Positions 10,403 through 21,853 of a stretch of 64,000 nucleotides of DNA are shown here, one piece after another. Each line of letters opens with the position of its first letter. The stretch's first letter is position 1. The stretch is from positions 21,722,020 to 21,786,019 of the forward strand of contig CM046311.1 in assembly GCA_025267735.1 (NCBI GenBank). Reading direction: 5' to 3'. A program made the position numbers and the translations under genes. The DNA is from Mactra quadrangularis. Taxonomy: Eukaryota; Mollusca; Bivalvia; Venerida; Mactridae. Below the pieces are notes generated by a model that saw only the letters and a list, made by a program, of their open reading frames with translations, made no database searches and was not told the DNA's origin.

Positions 10403-13400
10403 CTAGTTTAACCTAGATGATTGATGCAACATTTGCTTCTCAAACAAATGTTGGAAGGCAACACTAAAATTTACCATAGAATAATCATGGGCATTGCCCT
10501 GCATAAAAGATGGACAGAGGTGTATCATAAGATTTAAATGAGCATACAACTTGAGAAGCCAGTCAGAATCCAGTCGACATAATAGTAAAATAATGACGTC
10601 AAGTATATCATCCGTGCAAGTAGGAGAATTAATTCCCCTTTTTTCACGTAACTCCGTTATCTGTCTTTCTATGAATTTATTTATATGAGTCATATGTCGA
10701 AGTTTAGAAAACAAAGTACACGCTCTTTCCTCTTCTTTGACGAGGGGTAAAAACTGATCAAATGATTTATAGAATTCTGATTTCTCAGGGGGTAGTGTGG
10801 AATATGGTGGTGGGTCACATGACCTCTCTTTTCCAGACGCTATTTCTTCATATGGTGGGGGTAGTGAGACACAACCCATTGCACCATCCTCTCCACTCGA
10901 TGAACTAGCTTTACTATTGACTGACTTTCTACTATTCCCTGTAGCTTCAGTCATGTCAAAAAAGTCATCATCATATTCCATCGCATCTAATACTCCAGGG
11001 AAAGAAGGCGGCATTTCATTTCCTTGTTTATTAAATCTCAAATATAAATCGTCCAACGACAAATCCTTAAAATCAACAGATCCCAAAGTGTCAGTATTAC
11101 CAACTGAATGTTTTATCACAGTCTCCTCGTCCTCTTGCAAGCTTTCACATGAATCAGTATCAACAAAAGGATGTTTCACTTCTGTCTCTCCTTTTTCAGC
11201 AAAGTTAGCCTTTAGTCCTGAATCTTTACTACAGGTTTGAAACAGTCCATTCACAATTTTATTCTCCATACCTATTTCAGAGAAAGCATATCTAGCAATC
11301 CATGAGGCAAGACTCTCACACTGGTCTCGATAACTTCTTTCATACAGTTCACAAAGCAAGGGCAACAACTCTGCAGAGACATGTTCCTCATAACACACAT
11401 ACAACTTATTGACAGAAGAGCGTGGTATAGAATTACCTGAGCCAAATATTTCAAAAGCCAGATTAAGGGCCATTTCATTAATGTGGTCAATTATTTCCTG
11501 ACAAATTTTTTCACACCTTTGTCTAGAAATACTTCCAGTTGACCATCGCGCCGAGTATCCCCTTGAACGAGACAGAGTAAATGAGTTTCTAAAAGGAACA
11601 TTGGAATCATCAATAAACCCAGTGGCTTGAGTTTCATGACTGCTGGAAGCATTTAATCTCCTTTTGTCGAAAGCTTCGCTGCCAACCATATCAACAAATT
11701 GAGCAGTTCTGGGAGATAATGGAGAGGCACAGAAGAGTTTAGATTCATCGTACAATTGCTGACATCTTAGACTTATTCTAGAGCAAAAACTTTCAAACTT
11801 GGACCGGAAACCAAGTTGTTTTACTTGCAAGTATGTTTTAACACGTTCTGTCATGGTGGCCCACTCGTCAGGCTTTTTACTGGGATCAAACAAATCGGCC
11901 TCCATTTCAAAAGTTCCTTTCTTTCTGTTAAATCCATATGATTCTCCATCAGTTTGAATCTCTCTTAATGTTAAAAGAATAGCCTCTCGTACACCTGACA
12001 GCTTTATTTTCATCATTATAAGGTTTCTAATTTCAGTGTCAATAATATCCAAGCGATTAGAAACTTCTACATACAGAAGATGAAAGTCAGCAACACCCTG
12101 TTTATTCTTTTTGAACTTTTTCTTAACATGAGCGCGACTGATTACATTCTTAATCTCTTCCCTAGCAACTATTGACCTTTCGAGAGCACTATTCACTTCA
12201 CTTCTCTCAGACCTATAGCTTTTCAGCAAATCTTTATCTTCGGCAGAAGTTGAATCTCTCAGTGACCTGACCTGAGAATCTTGTTTAATCAGAAGCTCAT
12301 TCAATTTTCGTATGTCTTTATCTATATGCTGTAGAAATAGCATCAAGAAATCATCCCCAAGGGATGATATATGTTTAGAACTTGTGAAGTCACCAGAAAG
12401 CAAAAGAGATTGCCTTTGTTTGGATAATGAATTTTCTGTGTTTCTTTTTGTTTTATCTTTCTTCTGAATCAAATCTTCAATTTTTTCATGATCTTTTTCT
12501 ATTTCACTCTGTATTTTCAATAATGCCTCCACATTCTTTTCCTGTAGCCTAATCTCAGGTAAGATGAAGACATGTATAATTTTCAGAATATTTTCATAGG
12601 TTTCCGAGTTACCCATCTTGTCAAAGAATTCAATATCGAGACAATTATATACTGTTATAGTAGTATCAAATAGTTCATCTATTGTTGGGTCAAAGTCATA
12701 AAACACACTGTCTTCAAACAATTGTTCTGAAAATATAAAACATTATCTTTAGGGCATATGCAGCGATAAAAAATAATAAAATGCAAAAAGATTATTTTGT
12801 CCTTTAGTTGTTTTGATCAGTCATTGTTTACTGACCTATATTGAACATGAAAATGTACATGTATGGCACAGCTCTAATGGTTACAATCTGAACTAAAACC
12901 CAATCTATAATTTTCTGCTCGCCAACTCGCCTAATTAGATTTGGCGGTTTCCTTACTAGGGTCACATTCAGGTGGCCTTTTCATGATATACATGACAAAA
13001 TCATTATGTTTAGTAACTTCTTTACATCTTCTACATCACAAAATTTAAAGCCATCCAATCACACATTGTGATTGTGAATAATACAAATTAGCTCTCAAAC
13101 CTTGGTCTAAAAATAGAAATTACAAAAACAAAATGCTATTAATAGTTTCATCTAGATGATAGCTACGCATTGATTGGTCGACATAAAAGTTCATCTTGAC
13201 TTGGCCCTCCATTGGAACCTTGGAGATCCTGTACAGAAAAGCTCTACAGAATATCTGTAAAGGTTAGGAAGACCTTGAAATTGGGACAACACTAAATATA
13301 GATAGACAATTTAGATGGCATCATGCTTTACAAAGCCTTCAAATACTGTAGAAAACTGTACAATGTTTAAATTGTGCTTTTTATCTTCTTCAATGGACCT

Positions 13401-13905
13401 AAATAAGAAATCAAATAAATTTTTCGTATATAAATGCAATTGTACTTAAGTTAATGAACTGGCTTTGGTCTATATCCTGTTGATAATTTTAGCTCTCAGA
13501 GATAACATGATTTCTAAGAACTAAGATTGAATACTAGGAATAGACAGGGCTGCACAGTATACAATGTTGACAAATAAATAAATCATGGAATAAAAAAGAG
13601 AGGTGAAATCAAAATGCCAACATTGACAGTGTCAGTGATCAACAAAACACTTTAAATACCTTTATCCTTGAAGTATTCTTGAATCCTATCAAGCTGGCAG
13701 TCATGTAGTTCATTGTTTGAACCTGGTTCCTGGTCATAACTGATAAACACTTTCCTTCTTTCACAATCAATAAATATTGAGTCAAGTAACAATATTTTAA
13801 ACCATAACGCTGGTTCTATTCTATCCTCAGAAAAAGTTCCAACAGTTGGCTTCAAAGAATCTCGAAGGCTGACAGGCGGTGATCGCTTGACCGATCCTTC
13901 AAATG
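10403..13905 (-). CDS. VPS9-domain protein with PPxY motifs (putative Rab5-family exchange factor)
   Basis: Two exons are clear. The 3' exon runs 12726-10403 and the exon before it 13905-13660. The splice CAG/AACAA at 12727 and AAG/GTATTT at 13660 joins them in phase 1 without a stop. The combined protein exceeds 850 aa. In the 3' exon, residues about 1-250 are charged and coiled-coil-like. Residues about 400-480 form a conserved-looking helical block. Two PPPY motifs near 621 and 637 could bind WW domains of NEDD4-type ligases. The last 120 residues fit the C-terminal half of a VPS9 domain (TDDILDVIILLL, then NAHDYSMVNFSVAF), including the Asp and Tyr typical of Rab5 GEFs. From the family, nucleotide exchange on a Rab5-group GTPase at endosomes is expected. 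The VPS9 call rests on motif pattern only; I do not recognise a named orthologue. Confidence 0.75.
13161..13280 (+). repeat. About 120-bp dispersed element with conserved hairpin (intronic copy)
   Basis: The block CTACGCATTGATTGGTCGAC, then GGCCCTCCATTGGAACCTTGG, then a hairpin GATCCTGTA / TACAGAATATC, matches the inverse of 29300-29420 and 40180-40300 and the direct sequence at 61137-61215. Here it lies in the intron of the VPS9 gene. Confidence 0.65.
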
Positions 13906-13980
13906 CTATATAAACAAACATTATTTAACTCATTGATGTCATTTGCTGTCGCCTTTTATACAAAATAGTTAAATGATAAC

Positions 13981-14092
13981 TAGGAAGAACTTCTTTCATT
14001 TTCAACCAGGAAGGAAAAATGTTGTCGCTTACATCATCGATAACAAATGTAAGAGTTGTCGTTCGTGTGACCAAGGCTAAACTACGATCCAT
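13981..14092 (-). CDS. Candidate first coding exon of the VPS9-domain gene
   Basis: An ATG at 14092-14090 lies in a strong start context (AAAATGG). It opens a frame that reads MDRSLALVTRTTTLTFVIDD and continues to about 13981. The best donor by sequence, GTAAGC at 14032, would join the next exon out of frame. The in-frame alternative is a weak donor GTTATC at 13980, which leaves a 75-bp intron. The start is therefore plausible but the exon end is unresolved. It could instead be an unspliced 5' leader, or the assembly may carry an indel. Confidence 0.4.
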
Positions 14093-14172
14093 TTTGGCCA
14101 AATCTGCGGGTCAGTGACAAACTCCCCGCAGCGATTATTTCCCTTTATTAAATCGATAACCACTGCCACCGC

Positions 14173-14242
14173 CATTCGGAATATCCTCGGCCATTCGCTA
14201 CACGAATTATTCATTCATGAATGGTCGAGGGTGTTCCGAATG
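14173..14242. repeat. Foldback palindrome, CATTCGGAA family
   Basis: CATTCGGAATATCCTCGGCC at the left and GGTCGAGGGTGTTCCGAATG at the right are near-perfect inverses around a short AT loop with its own ATTCATTCATGAATG dyad. Relatives are at 19608-19663 and 44014-44404, with a weaker one near 22420-22500. This one lies about 80 bp upstream of the candidate VPS9-gene start codon. Confidence 0.65.
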
Positions 14243-14811
14243 TGCCACCGCAAGTAAATTCGTCCCTCTGAGAGCCGAACATTTTTTTCATCTTTTCTCT
14301 TATAATTCAATATTTTAAAATGTTCAAAGCAGAGACATAGATCTCTGGTTAAAAGTATATAAGGATGAAAAAATGTTTTTATTAAAAATTTGTAAAAATA
14401 ACAAAGCGTGACGTAAGTTAGTCGTAAGCATTGTGAGGAGTTTGGGTCAGTGAAAGGGATTTAAAATTGTCAATGGCTGAAAGTCAACAATATCTTTTGT
14501 TTGTATAATATTGGATATCATAGCTTTTTGTCTATAAGATAACTTTTTAAAAAACTAAAACGTGTTATTTTGTTTTGATTTTTTGTAGAATATTTGAATC
14601 TTTGAAAAATGTAGAGACCTCATCCTTCAGTTTCCAATGATTATGATTATCTAAGTACTGAAAGTACTGTTGGAAGGAATTTTTGAACGATTTTAACAGT
14701 TCAAAGTTACTATTTCGATATCCATGGTTATCTTTTTATCATTTACATGTATAGACAACTGTGTTTCGTATTTCATTTTACATGCACATTATTCTACTGA
14801 TCGAGGGGTCG

Positions 14812-15065
14812 TAGGACCAATTCCCGGGCGGGACATATTCTTTCGTGGAGCTTAATTAGTCCTGAAATAATTTCAACAGTCATTTTCCCTCCTATCACTG
14901 ATTCTGAATCATGTAGGGCAGTTGTCAGTCACTGACTTGCGCCTAGTAGTTGATTAACTGCTAAATTCAGAGATTTAGCCTTTTTAGGAACAGTGTGTAG
15001 GTGGACTGATCGCCGTGATATAATCTATACAATGTGTTGCTACGGCGTTAAACCCAAAAAAAGTT
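14812..15065 (+). mobile_element. SINE family A, plus orientation
   Basis: The head is reduced to a B-box-like GGACCAATTCCCGGGCGGG. The family body follows (CACTGATTCTGAATCATGTAG, CTAAATTCAGAGATTTAGCC), ending in GGCGTTAAACCC and an A-rich tail. It matches the inverse of 9,980-10,345 and of 27,541-27,745. Confidence 0.7.
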
Positions 15066-16600
15066 ATTGTAACGCGCATCAACAACGGTCACCCATCCAA
15101 ACACTAACCTTACAATTCGTTGCTTAACTATAATACCCGTCATCGCCCTACGTTTTCACAGTCAACTCGATCAATCTGTGACAATCGTCTGCTAAAGTTG
15201 AATATATATACAAGCATGTGGCAGATACTAGTGCGCAATAGTACAAAATAACTAATCTCTTCGTACACAGTTAGAATAATATTTGATTAGTGTGAAAAAA
15301 ACATTATAATTATCATAGTTTTAAGTACATGTATTTGTTTAAATTAATTTTTTTTTGTTTCAACTCATCTACGTTTTCAATATATATACATATTTTCTGC
15401 TGCACAATTTTCTTAGTCGCATTAACTCATTGTTTTCTATTGAGTGGAAACAGAGTTCAATTAGGTGTTGTTCGTTTTTTCAAATTTGGCCCAGTGCTGA
15501 CATAGAAAGAATATTTTTTTGGAAAAATCCTTCCAATAAAAGTAATACTGATGATCAAAAATGTTATGATAAAAGTCATGATGATAATGATTCTGATGAC
15601 AATGGTAATAAGTTAAAAAGCGGTTTACAATGATTTTTATACACACTTGTATAAAATTATCTTCACCGGTGAATATAATTAATGATAGACTAATTCAAAC
15701 ATTTGAATAAGAGATTATTTGAAAATGCGTATACATAGTAAGTGTTAAATGTCAATCCAGTTACGACGATGCACATGCTTCGCATGTCTTTGCAAAAGCA
15801 ATATGTATTGCAATATATCGCAAAACGCGAACCCCGTTTTGTACTGTAGTGTTTCACCCCTATCCAACAGATCGAGTCAAATGACAACAACGGTCAAGTA
15901 GAACACTTCTATACATGTATGTTTGTAGAGCTTCAACATGCAGAGACATAGATATCTATATTTCTGGATTAATGGAGTTTCAGTTAGCTATCATTTAGGA
16001 GCTTTCGAGTGTCTCAGGCCTCAGGGGCCCTGTGTCCTCGGCCACAGCGTAGCCCTGGACCCATGGAGGGACATAGCGACTCCTTGTCCTCAAACTTTTA
16101 AAATCTCACACCCGAGCTATCCGACTTTTGGCAGCAGTGCAGTTACTTAATTTTTAATAAAAACAAAGCTTCGCTAGGGGCATACTACATGAAATTCTTT
16201 GATGGCTTATTTGTTCCATGCCATGTTTTGGATTAAAATAAAATCAAGTTAATTCTAAAGGCTTAATAAACTTCAATAAATTGTATAGTAAAGTTAGTTA
16301 AAAAGCGACAGAATTGTTTTTCAGTTTTGCTGACTTTTTAACTACATGTACATATTTTTATAACAAAACTTCATAATATAGTGTTATAATTATACTAGTA
16401 ATATTAATGAAAAATAATATATAAAATATGGAACTGACTGGGTTTAAACCACAAGTGTTTGGTTTTGGAATGCTCTTGGTCATTTCCATCCACCCAAATG
16501 TACCTATCTTTTCCAAGCGTTTTGTCTCCGTTTTTTACGGACTTAAAGCGATTTTTGCGATCTGGTCTGACGAATAAAATACCCGTTCCCCTTGATGGAA
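15066..16600. other. Intergenic, no gene seen; one hAT-like right end
   Basis: No coding region is supported. The 92-codon frame at 15355-15633 has low-complexity composition and no domain. At 15760-15862 a TTGCAATA-rich segment ends in GTTTCACCCCTA, the hAT-like right end also seen at 7692. The rest is AT-rich sequence. Confidence 0.5.
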
Positions 16601-16870
16601 AAAAAGGATAGAGTATTATCCTTTTGCCGGGGGAGTCCTGCTTACCCCGTTCCCTTGGTGTAATAATGTTGGGTAGGTAGTCCTTTGGGTTGGCCCCAAG
16701 TTATGCCCCTTCTGAGAGCGGTATCTTTGTGAGAAGAGACACCAGGGGGTCCTGGGGGACAAGGGTGTTCTGGGAGGGCTTTGATCCTTTGTTGAGGGGA
16801 GTACCTTGTGGGAGAAGACAGGCCGGGTATATTGCAATACGGTTTTTACCGTATTGTTAGACCCCTAATA
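16600..16870. repeat. GT-rich block ending in a hAT-like terminus
   Basis: This block is markedly richer in G and T than its surroundings and carries direct repeats such as ACCCGTTCCC. It ends in TATTGCAATACGG and GTTAGACCCCTA, the right end of the hAT-like remnants at 7243-7692 and 15760-15862. A 73-codon minus-strand frame across it is compositional. Confidence 0.4.
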
Positions 16871-17302
16871 CGTTGAATTGATACTGCCACAAAGCCATAG
16901 ACAATTTTGAAATTAATAGGCCTACATAGCCATGCAGAGATTCTTTTAGATTCTAATTCTCTCATAGTACTGCGTGTATTGTGACCCAAAGGGGGTCCGA
17001 CACATTAAGCCTCCTGAGCTTTCTGAGCCAAAAATATATACATATAGTCTTTGTTCATTTTGTTTTGGCTCCATTGAGTACTTTCTATAGAACGTGTCCG
17101 TGTAATTTATAATTAAACAATGTTTTCTGTTTATCTCTTAAGTTTAAGACTTGACTTTTATTTGAGTTTAAGGGTTAAACTGCATTTCCCATATCTTTTC
17201 CCAAGGTACTCTTCTTTGGATTCCTAAAAAGTTTCACATCACGGTTCACCATATCCACTGAGCTGCGAGGAAGGCGTACTATTCCCAAAGTAGATTGATT
17301 AT

Positions 17303-17580
17303 GCAGGCGCGTAGGAGCAGGGGCCGCAGGGGCCGCGGCCCCAATATTCTGGCAAGTAGCGGCAATAGGACCGCGAGTTAATTTTTCATGACAAATATTG
17401 AACATCTTGAGGTCTCGTAATTATACAAAGATTTGTTCTTAAACAGGGTGTACTAAAAGCGCTGGAAATCGAGTTTCAAAGGCTTGCGTTCAGAAAAAAA
17501 AACGACCGGCGGGAGGGGAAACCCCTCCCGTACCCACCACATCTGCGGCCCCAATATTCAGACCCTTCATACGCGCCTGC
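17303..17580. mobile_element. GC-rich 278-bp MITE
   Basis: Both ends read GCAGGCGCGTA inward, and next to each arm lies a copy of GCGGCCCCAATATTC in the same (direct) orientation. TAT flanks both sides, a possible 3-bp target duplication. It is far GC-richer than its surroundings and has no credible coding frame. Confidence 0.6.
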
Positions 17581-17689
17581 TATGTAAATACTTCTGTAAC
17601 AGCGTATGGTAAGAACCAAGAGGATCATTTCATACAACCACGTGTTATTTGTTGTTAGTAAGACTCATGTGACTTTTGATGACTCATAC

Positions 17690-18065
17690 TGGAACAGGTC
17701 GTATTCTAGGTCATGGGAGTTTTTTGTACTTTAAACTAGGTATTTACCCACTAAATAGGTGAATTAAGTTGATGCATGTATATTATTAAACTGATTTAAA
17801 CATGTCACTTTGATATTAAGCATTTATCATAAATAGTGCATATGAACATTGTCAATTTTTATGATGATTTTGTGTTTATAAAATGATTTTAACTGTATAT
17901 AAGTGAAAACATTTCACCTCAGAGAGCAGTTTTTAATGAAACAGAGTACGTTAATATGTACGCAATATTTACACAAACGATCCGTAGGTAGAAAACATTT
18001 TAGATAAGGTGCCAAGATTTTTTTGTATAAATTTTGCGTAACTATACTTAAACTATTCTGATCAT
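17690..18065 (+). repeat. Local direct duplication, left copy
   Basis: ACAGGTCGTATTCTAGGTCA, then CCCACTAAATAGGTGAAT and later ATGTGC/ATGCACATTGT-like segments, recur in the same order at 19930-20240. The two copies bracket the 64-bp satellite. A fragment GGCGGATCTAGCGGGGGGG at about 18066 looks like the terminus of another transposon without a partner. Confidence 0.6.
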
Positions 18066-18373
18066 AGGCGGATCTAGCGGGGGGGTTTCAGGGGGTCCGT
18101 ACCGCCCCCTAGAATTTCCAAAATGTTCGATCGCGTAAAAGTTGCATATACAAGTACATGTATAAACATATCAATTTTCATTAAAAACAAACATTTTTAC
18201 AATTATATTCATAATACTCATAAACTCATTTCATAAACACATCTAATAATAATATAAAATGCTCACATGTATGCACTATTTATAATAAATATTTAATTTC
18301 GAGGGGTATGTTTATGTCAGTTAATGTCGTACTTGCATCAGCTAAGTCATCTTTTAAGTGGGTAAATTGTTTA

Positions 18374-19135
18374 AAGTACATAAACAAGCATGACATAGAA
18401 AACGCACTGTACGCAGGTCAATCAATGCCCTAGTATATAGTACATAAACAAGCATGACATAGAAAACGCACTGTACACAGGTCAATAAATGCCCCAGTAT
18501 AAAGTACATAAACAAGCATGACATAGAAAACGCACTGTACGCAGGTCAATCAATGCCCTAGTATAAAGTACATGAACAAGCATGACATAGAAAACGCACT
18601 GTTTTTTTTATTTTTTATTGGAGTTAACGCCGTATCAACACAATTTAGGTCATTTCACGGCGTCCAGCGCACCTAACCTAGCTTTCCTGGACCATTGTCT
18701 ATAACCATTGCAGTACTCACCTACCCTTCCACAAGGCCGGAAACTTCTCCATATTATCTAATCAATGGAGGAAAATCGACATTATTGTCAAATTTTCATG
18801 GAAGGGTATAACCTCCCCGGGTGGGATTCGAACCCGCACCCTCTCGGGCACGAGTATCCAAATCCCGGCGCACTACCAACTGCGCTATCGACCCGGGTTC
18901 AAAACGCACTGTACGCAGGTCAATCAATGCCCTAGTATAAAGTACATAAACAAGCATGACATAGAAAACGCACTGTACGCAGGTCAATCAATGCCCTAGT
19001 ATAAAGTACATAAACAAGCATGACATAGAAAACGCACTGTACGCAGGTCAATAATAAATGCCCTAGTATAATGTACATAAATAAGCATGACATAGAAAAC
19101 GCACTGTACGCAGGTCAATCAATGCCCTAGTATAT
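18374..19135 (+). repeat. 64-bp satellite array, about 7.5 units, split by a SINE
   Basis: Units of 64 bp carry GTACATAAACAAGCATGACA, GAAAACGCACTGTACGCAGG and TCAATCAATGCCCTAGTAT. About four units lie left of the SINE and nearly four right of it, with few substitutions (ATAGTACAT, TACATGAAC, one 3-bp insertion). The near identity indicates recent expansion or homogenisation. Confidence 0.9.
18602..18900 (-). mobile_element. SINE family B, intact, with 11-bp target duplication
   Basis: AAAACGCACTG lies at 18591-18601 and again at 18901-18911, interrupting a satellite unit. The tRNA-like head is at the right end (18822-18900). Its complement holds the A box TAGCGCAGTTGG and the B box GGTTCGAATCC, and the T-rich left end is the tail. 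This is the best preserved family B copy in the window; others are at 1015-1280, 42642-42862 and 55334-55575. Confidence 0.9.
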
Positions 19136-19196
19136 ACACTGGTGTCAACATCTAGTACAAACTTAACTAATGAAACTTCATTGATATAAATCACGA

Positions 19197-19365
19197 TATA
19201 TATGGCAACTCGGCTGTATCAATTCATTAACGTATTGGATACGTACAACTTCAGTTGAGTTACGAAGAGACATCTCTATATAAATAGGAACTCGGCTGTA
19301 CTAGCTCATAAACGTATTGGATGCGCACTACTTCAATTGGACGACAAGAAGACATCTCTATTTAC
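19197..19365 (+). promoter_or_regulatory. Putative promoter and noncoding 5' exon of the O-methyltransferase gene, tandemly duplicated
   Basis: Two roughly 85-bp copies (AACTCGGCTGTA, CATTAACGTATTGGAT / CATAAACGTATTGGAT, GACATCTCTAT) lie in tandem. TATATAAATA at 19277-19286 fits a TATA box. About 80 bases later the second copy ends TTTAC/GTAAGT, a consensus splice donor at 19366. A matching acceptor (TATATTTCAG) at 21813 lies 40 bp before the methyltransferase ATG. I infer a noncoding first exon ending at 19365; no transcript evidence is available. Confidence 0.4.
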
Positions 19366-19607
19366 GTAAGTTTTATTCTTTAGTTTATATTGCTAATTTG
19401 TTAAAATATAATTTATTACGCTATTCATCGAATATAATAATTACATAATTATGTAATTTGGGATATTATAAAGCTTATTTTTGCAGACGACATTTGAATT
19501 CGATTTTCGGAGATACATTACACAAAATTTTAATATTTTGTAGATAAATATGTAAATTTTAGAGGGATTTCCCTTGCTGAGTATAAAGACTTTTCAGACG
19601 GTCCTTA

Positions 19608-19663
19608 CATTCGGAACTCAACGGCGATAATCCGCGCAATGACCGTCGAGATAGTTCCGAATG
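19608..19663. repeat. Foldback palindrome, CATTCGGAA family (short)
   Basis: CATTCGGAACT at the left and AGTTCCGAATG at the right are exact inverses. The outer GGTCC also pairs with GGACC-type sequence, giving a hairpin of about 70 bp. Confidence 0.55.
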
Positions 19664-19924
19664 CGGTCCAATATTCTAGGGAGGTCCTTGTTCGTCATCT
19701 TAAGGAAATAAACGAATAATGTATATAGTGATTAGTCTTCATAAGAGTTTTAAACTGACTTTTTGTTAACCAATTATTTTACAACATTTTATGAGTTTAT
19801 TTTGTCCAACAATATCCAAAACCATGATGTTACGGACTTTGGTTTAAAAGCAGACGACCATAAATACATGACCCAAAGGCAACACAGTAAAATAAAACAT
19901 AACATTTCTTTATTTACATGAATA

Positions 19925-20240
19925 AATGTTACAGGTCGTATTCTAGGTCATGCGTGTTTTTGTACTTTATATAATGGACTTGCCCACTAAATAGGTGAAT
20001 AAACTAATGCATGAACAGCATTTTACTGATTTAAACAGGCCGTTTTTTTGTGTTACATTTATTTCAAGTTGTGTGTATGCACATTGTAAATTATATTTAA
20101 TGGTAAGCTTATAAAATATGTGTAAATAGATTAAACTATAAAATTGTAAAAATAATCCACCCCTAAATATTGGTGTGTAATGAAACTGGCTATATTTATA
20201 TACGCAATGTTTACGTGGACGACCTGTAGTTCTTTTCCTT
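19925..20240 (+). repeat. Local direct duplication, right copy
   Basis: Counterpart of 17690-18065, diverged but collinear: CAGGTCGTATTCTAGGTCAT, CCCACTAAATAGGTGAATAA, TTACTGATTTAAACA. Confidence 0.6.
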
Positions 20241-20639
20241 TATGTGTTATACGTAGATCTTAAACAACCTAAGCGTGCTATTTCTACACAATTAATAACA
20301 AATATTATTGACATGTATACCACTACCCTAAAATTACAATCAGTGTATGTTTGGCTTCCCCACATGAAAGCTCTGCATATAATTTAGAACTATAATGATA
20401 ATGCAAGCTTAACTTAATGATTTATTTATTAAATCATATTTATAGCTATTTTGTACATGAATATAGGGCGGTATGACGACTTTTGGTTAATGACGAACCT
20501 AGGACCTCGTTTCTTTTAAGATAATTTTACTATTTATGTAAGGTGTTTGTGCTGAATTAGAGAACTCTTTTTCAGCACAGCTTTCTAGGTCAAAATTTGA
20601 CCTATATTTTTGACCAATAGAAATTCCTTACCATACTAT

Positions 20640-21215
20640 TATGGTTAATAAAATTCTCTTCCGGTGGAGAGAAATACCCCCCGCCCCAGGGTTCACAAGA
20701 TTTATATAGAGTCATATAAGGAAATGTTTAAAAGATCTAGCTCCTTCTCAAAAACTTCAAGGCATAGAGCTTGATATTTGGCATGTAAGATCACTAGAAG
20801 GTACTTTACAAAGATTATTCATATTTTGCTCCTAGTGCCAAAATTGGCCCCACCCTCGGGATCACAATATTTACATTGAGTCTTAGAAGGAAATGTTAAA
20901 ACATCCTCTTATCAAAATCTTCAAGGCCTAGAACTTGATATTTGGCACGTAGCATCACTAGAAAGTGCCTTTCAAAGATTGTTCAAATTATGCCCATAGA
21001 GTCAAAATTTGCCTCGCCCCAGGGGTTGAAAGATTTACATTGAGTTATATAAGGAAATGTTATTTAAAAAATCTCTATCTCAAAAAAAACGACTGGGCTT
21101 AGAGCTTTCATATTTCTCTTGAGGTCTTCTACAAAGATAGGTCAAGTAGGCCTAATGCGCCTGGATTCAAAATAGGCCCGGCCTCAGAGATCACTGCTTT
21201 CATTGACTGAAACTG
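20640..21215. repeat. Degenerate tandem repeat, period about 165-170 bp, three units
   Basis: GAGTCATATAAGGAAATGTT and variants occur at about 20709, 20879 and 21042. Each is followed by CTTCAAGGCATAGAGCTTGA-like and GATATTTGGCATG-like phrases and a CCCCACCCTCGGGATCACAA-like segment. It lies in the inferred first intron or upstream region of the methyltransferase gene. Confidence 0.65.
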
Positions 21216-21853
21216 GTAAACAATCATTTGTCGGATGCCCTAAGTATCTAGTTCTTCTCAGGATCCTCTTGTTTAAATTGAGGCTTCTTGTAGAAAATTA
21301 TAATGTTCATAAAGTACATAAAGATAAAAAATTATAGCTATAATCAATAATTTGTAGAAATAACGAAATTACTTTTCACATGCCATTCATTGGGGTCACA
21401 TGGAATTACAATCGCCACGTTAATTACGTTATTGAAGTAGCAAAAGGCGACGTAAGCTCAATGAGGAGTTTGAAATATGACTTCTTATAATACAAACAAA
21501 AATAACCCTTCATAGCACCGAATATCTTTTAAAAGACATGTCTTGTCTATACTGTTAAGGAAAACAACAGCTAACATAATCATTTTGGGGAAAGTAATGA
21601 GACAACCATACCCGAAAGCATATACTCACAATGTATTTTAGTATTGGTAATTTAGATTTCAACTACTGCAGTAGGAGATAAGTGGTTCTGATGACTATAA
21701 GACTCAAGCTGTTGAAAATACATGTATAGCAATAACAGAAGTTGAATTGTTCTGATTCAACACTATTCCTGAAAAGAAATATTGTAGATGTTTAATTATC
21801 TTTTATATTTCAGCATTTCACCGTTGATTGATAAATAATTGATAAAAGAAACA

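Noticed and set aside
10797..11240. 147-codon plus-strand frame
   Set aside because: It is antisense to the VPS9-domain exon and is explained by codon bias of that gene.
18374..19135. Regular repeats that could suggest a CRISPR array
   Set aside because: The whole 64-bp unit repeats without unique spacers, and the context is an animal genome with SINEs and spliced genes.
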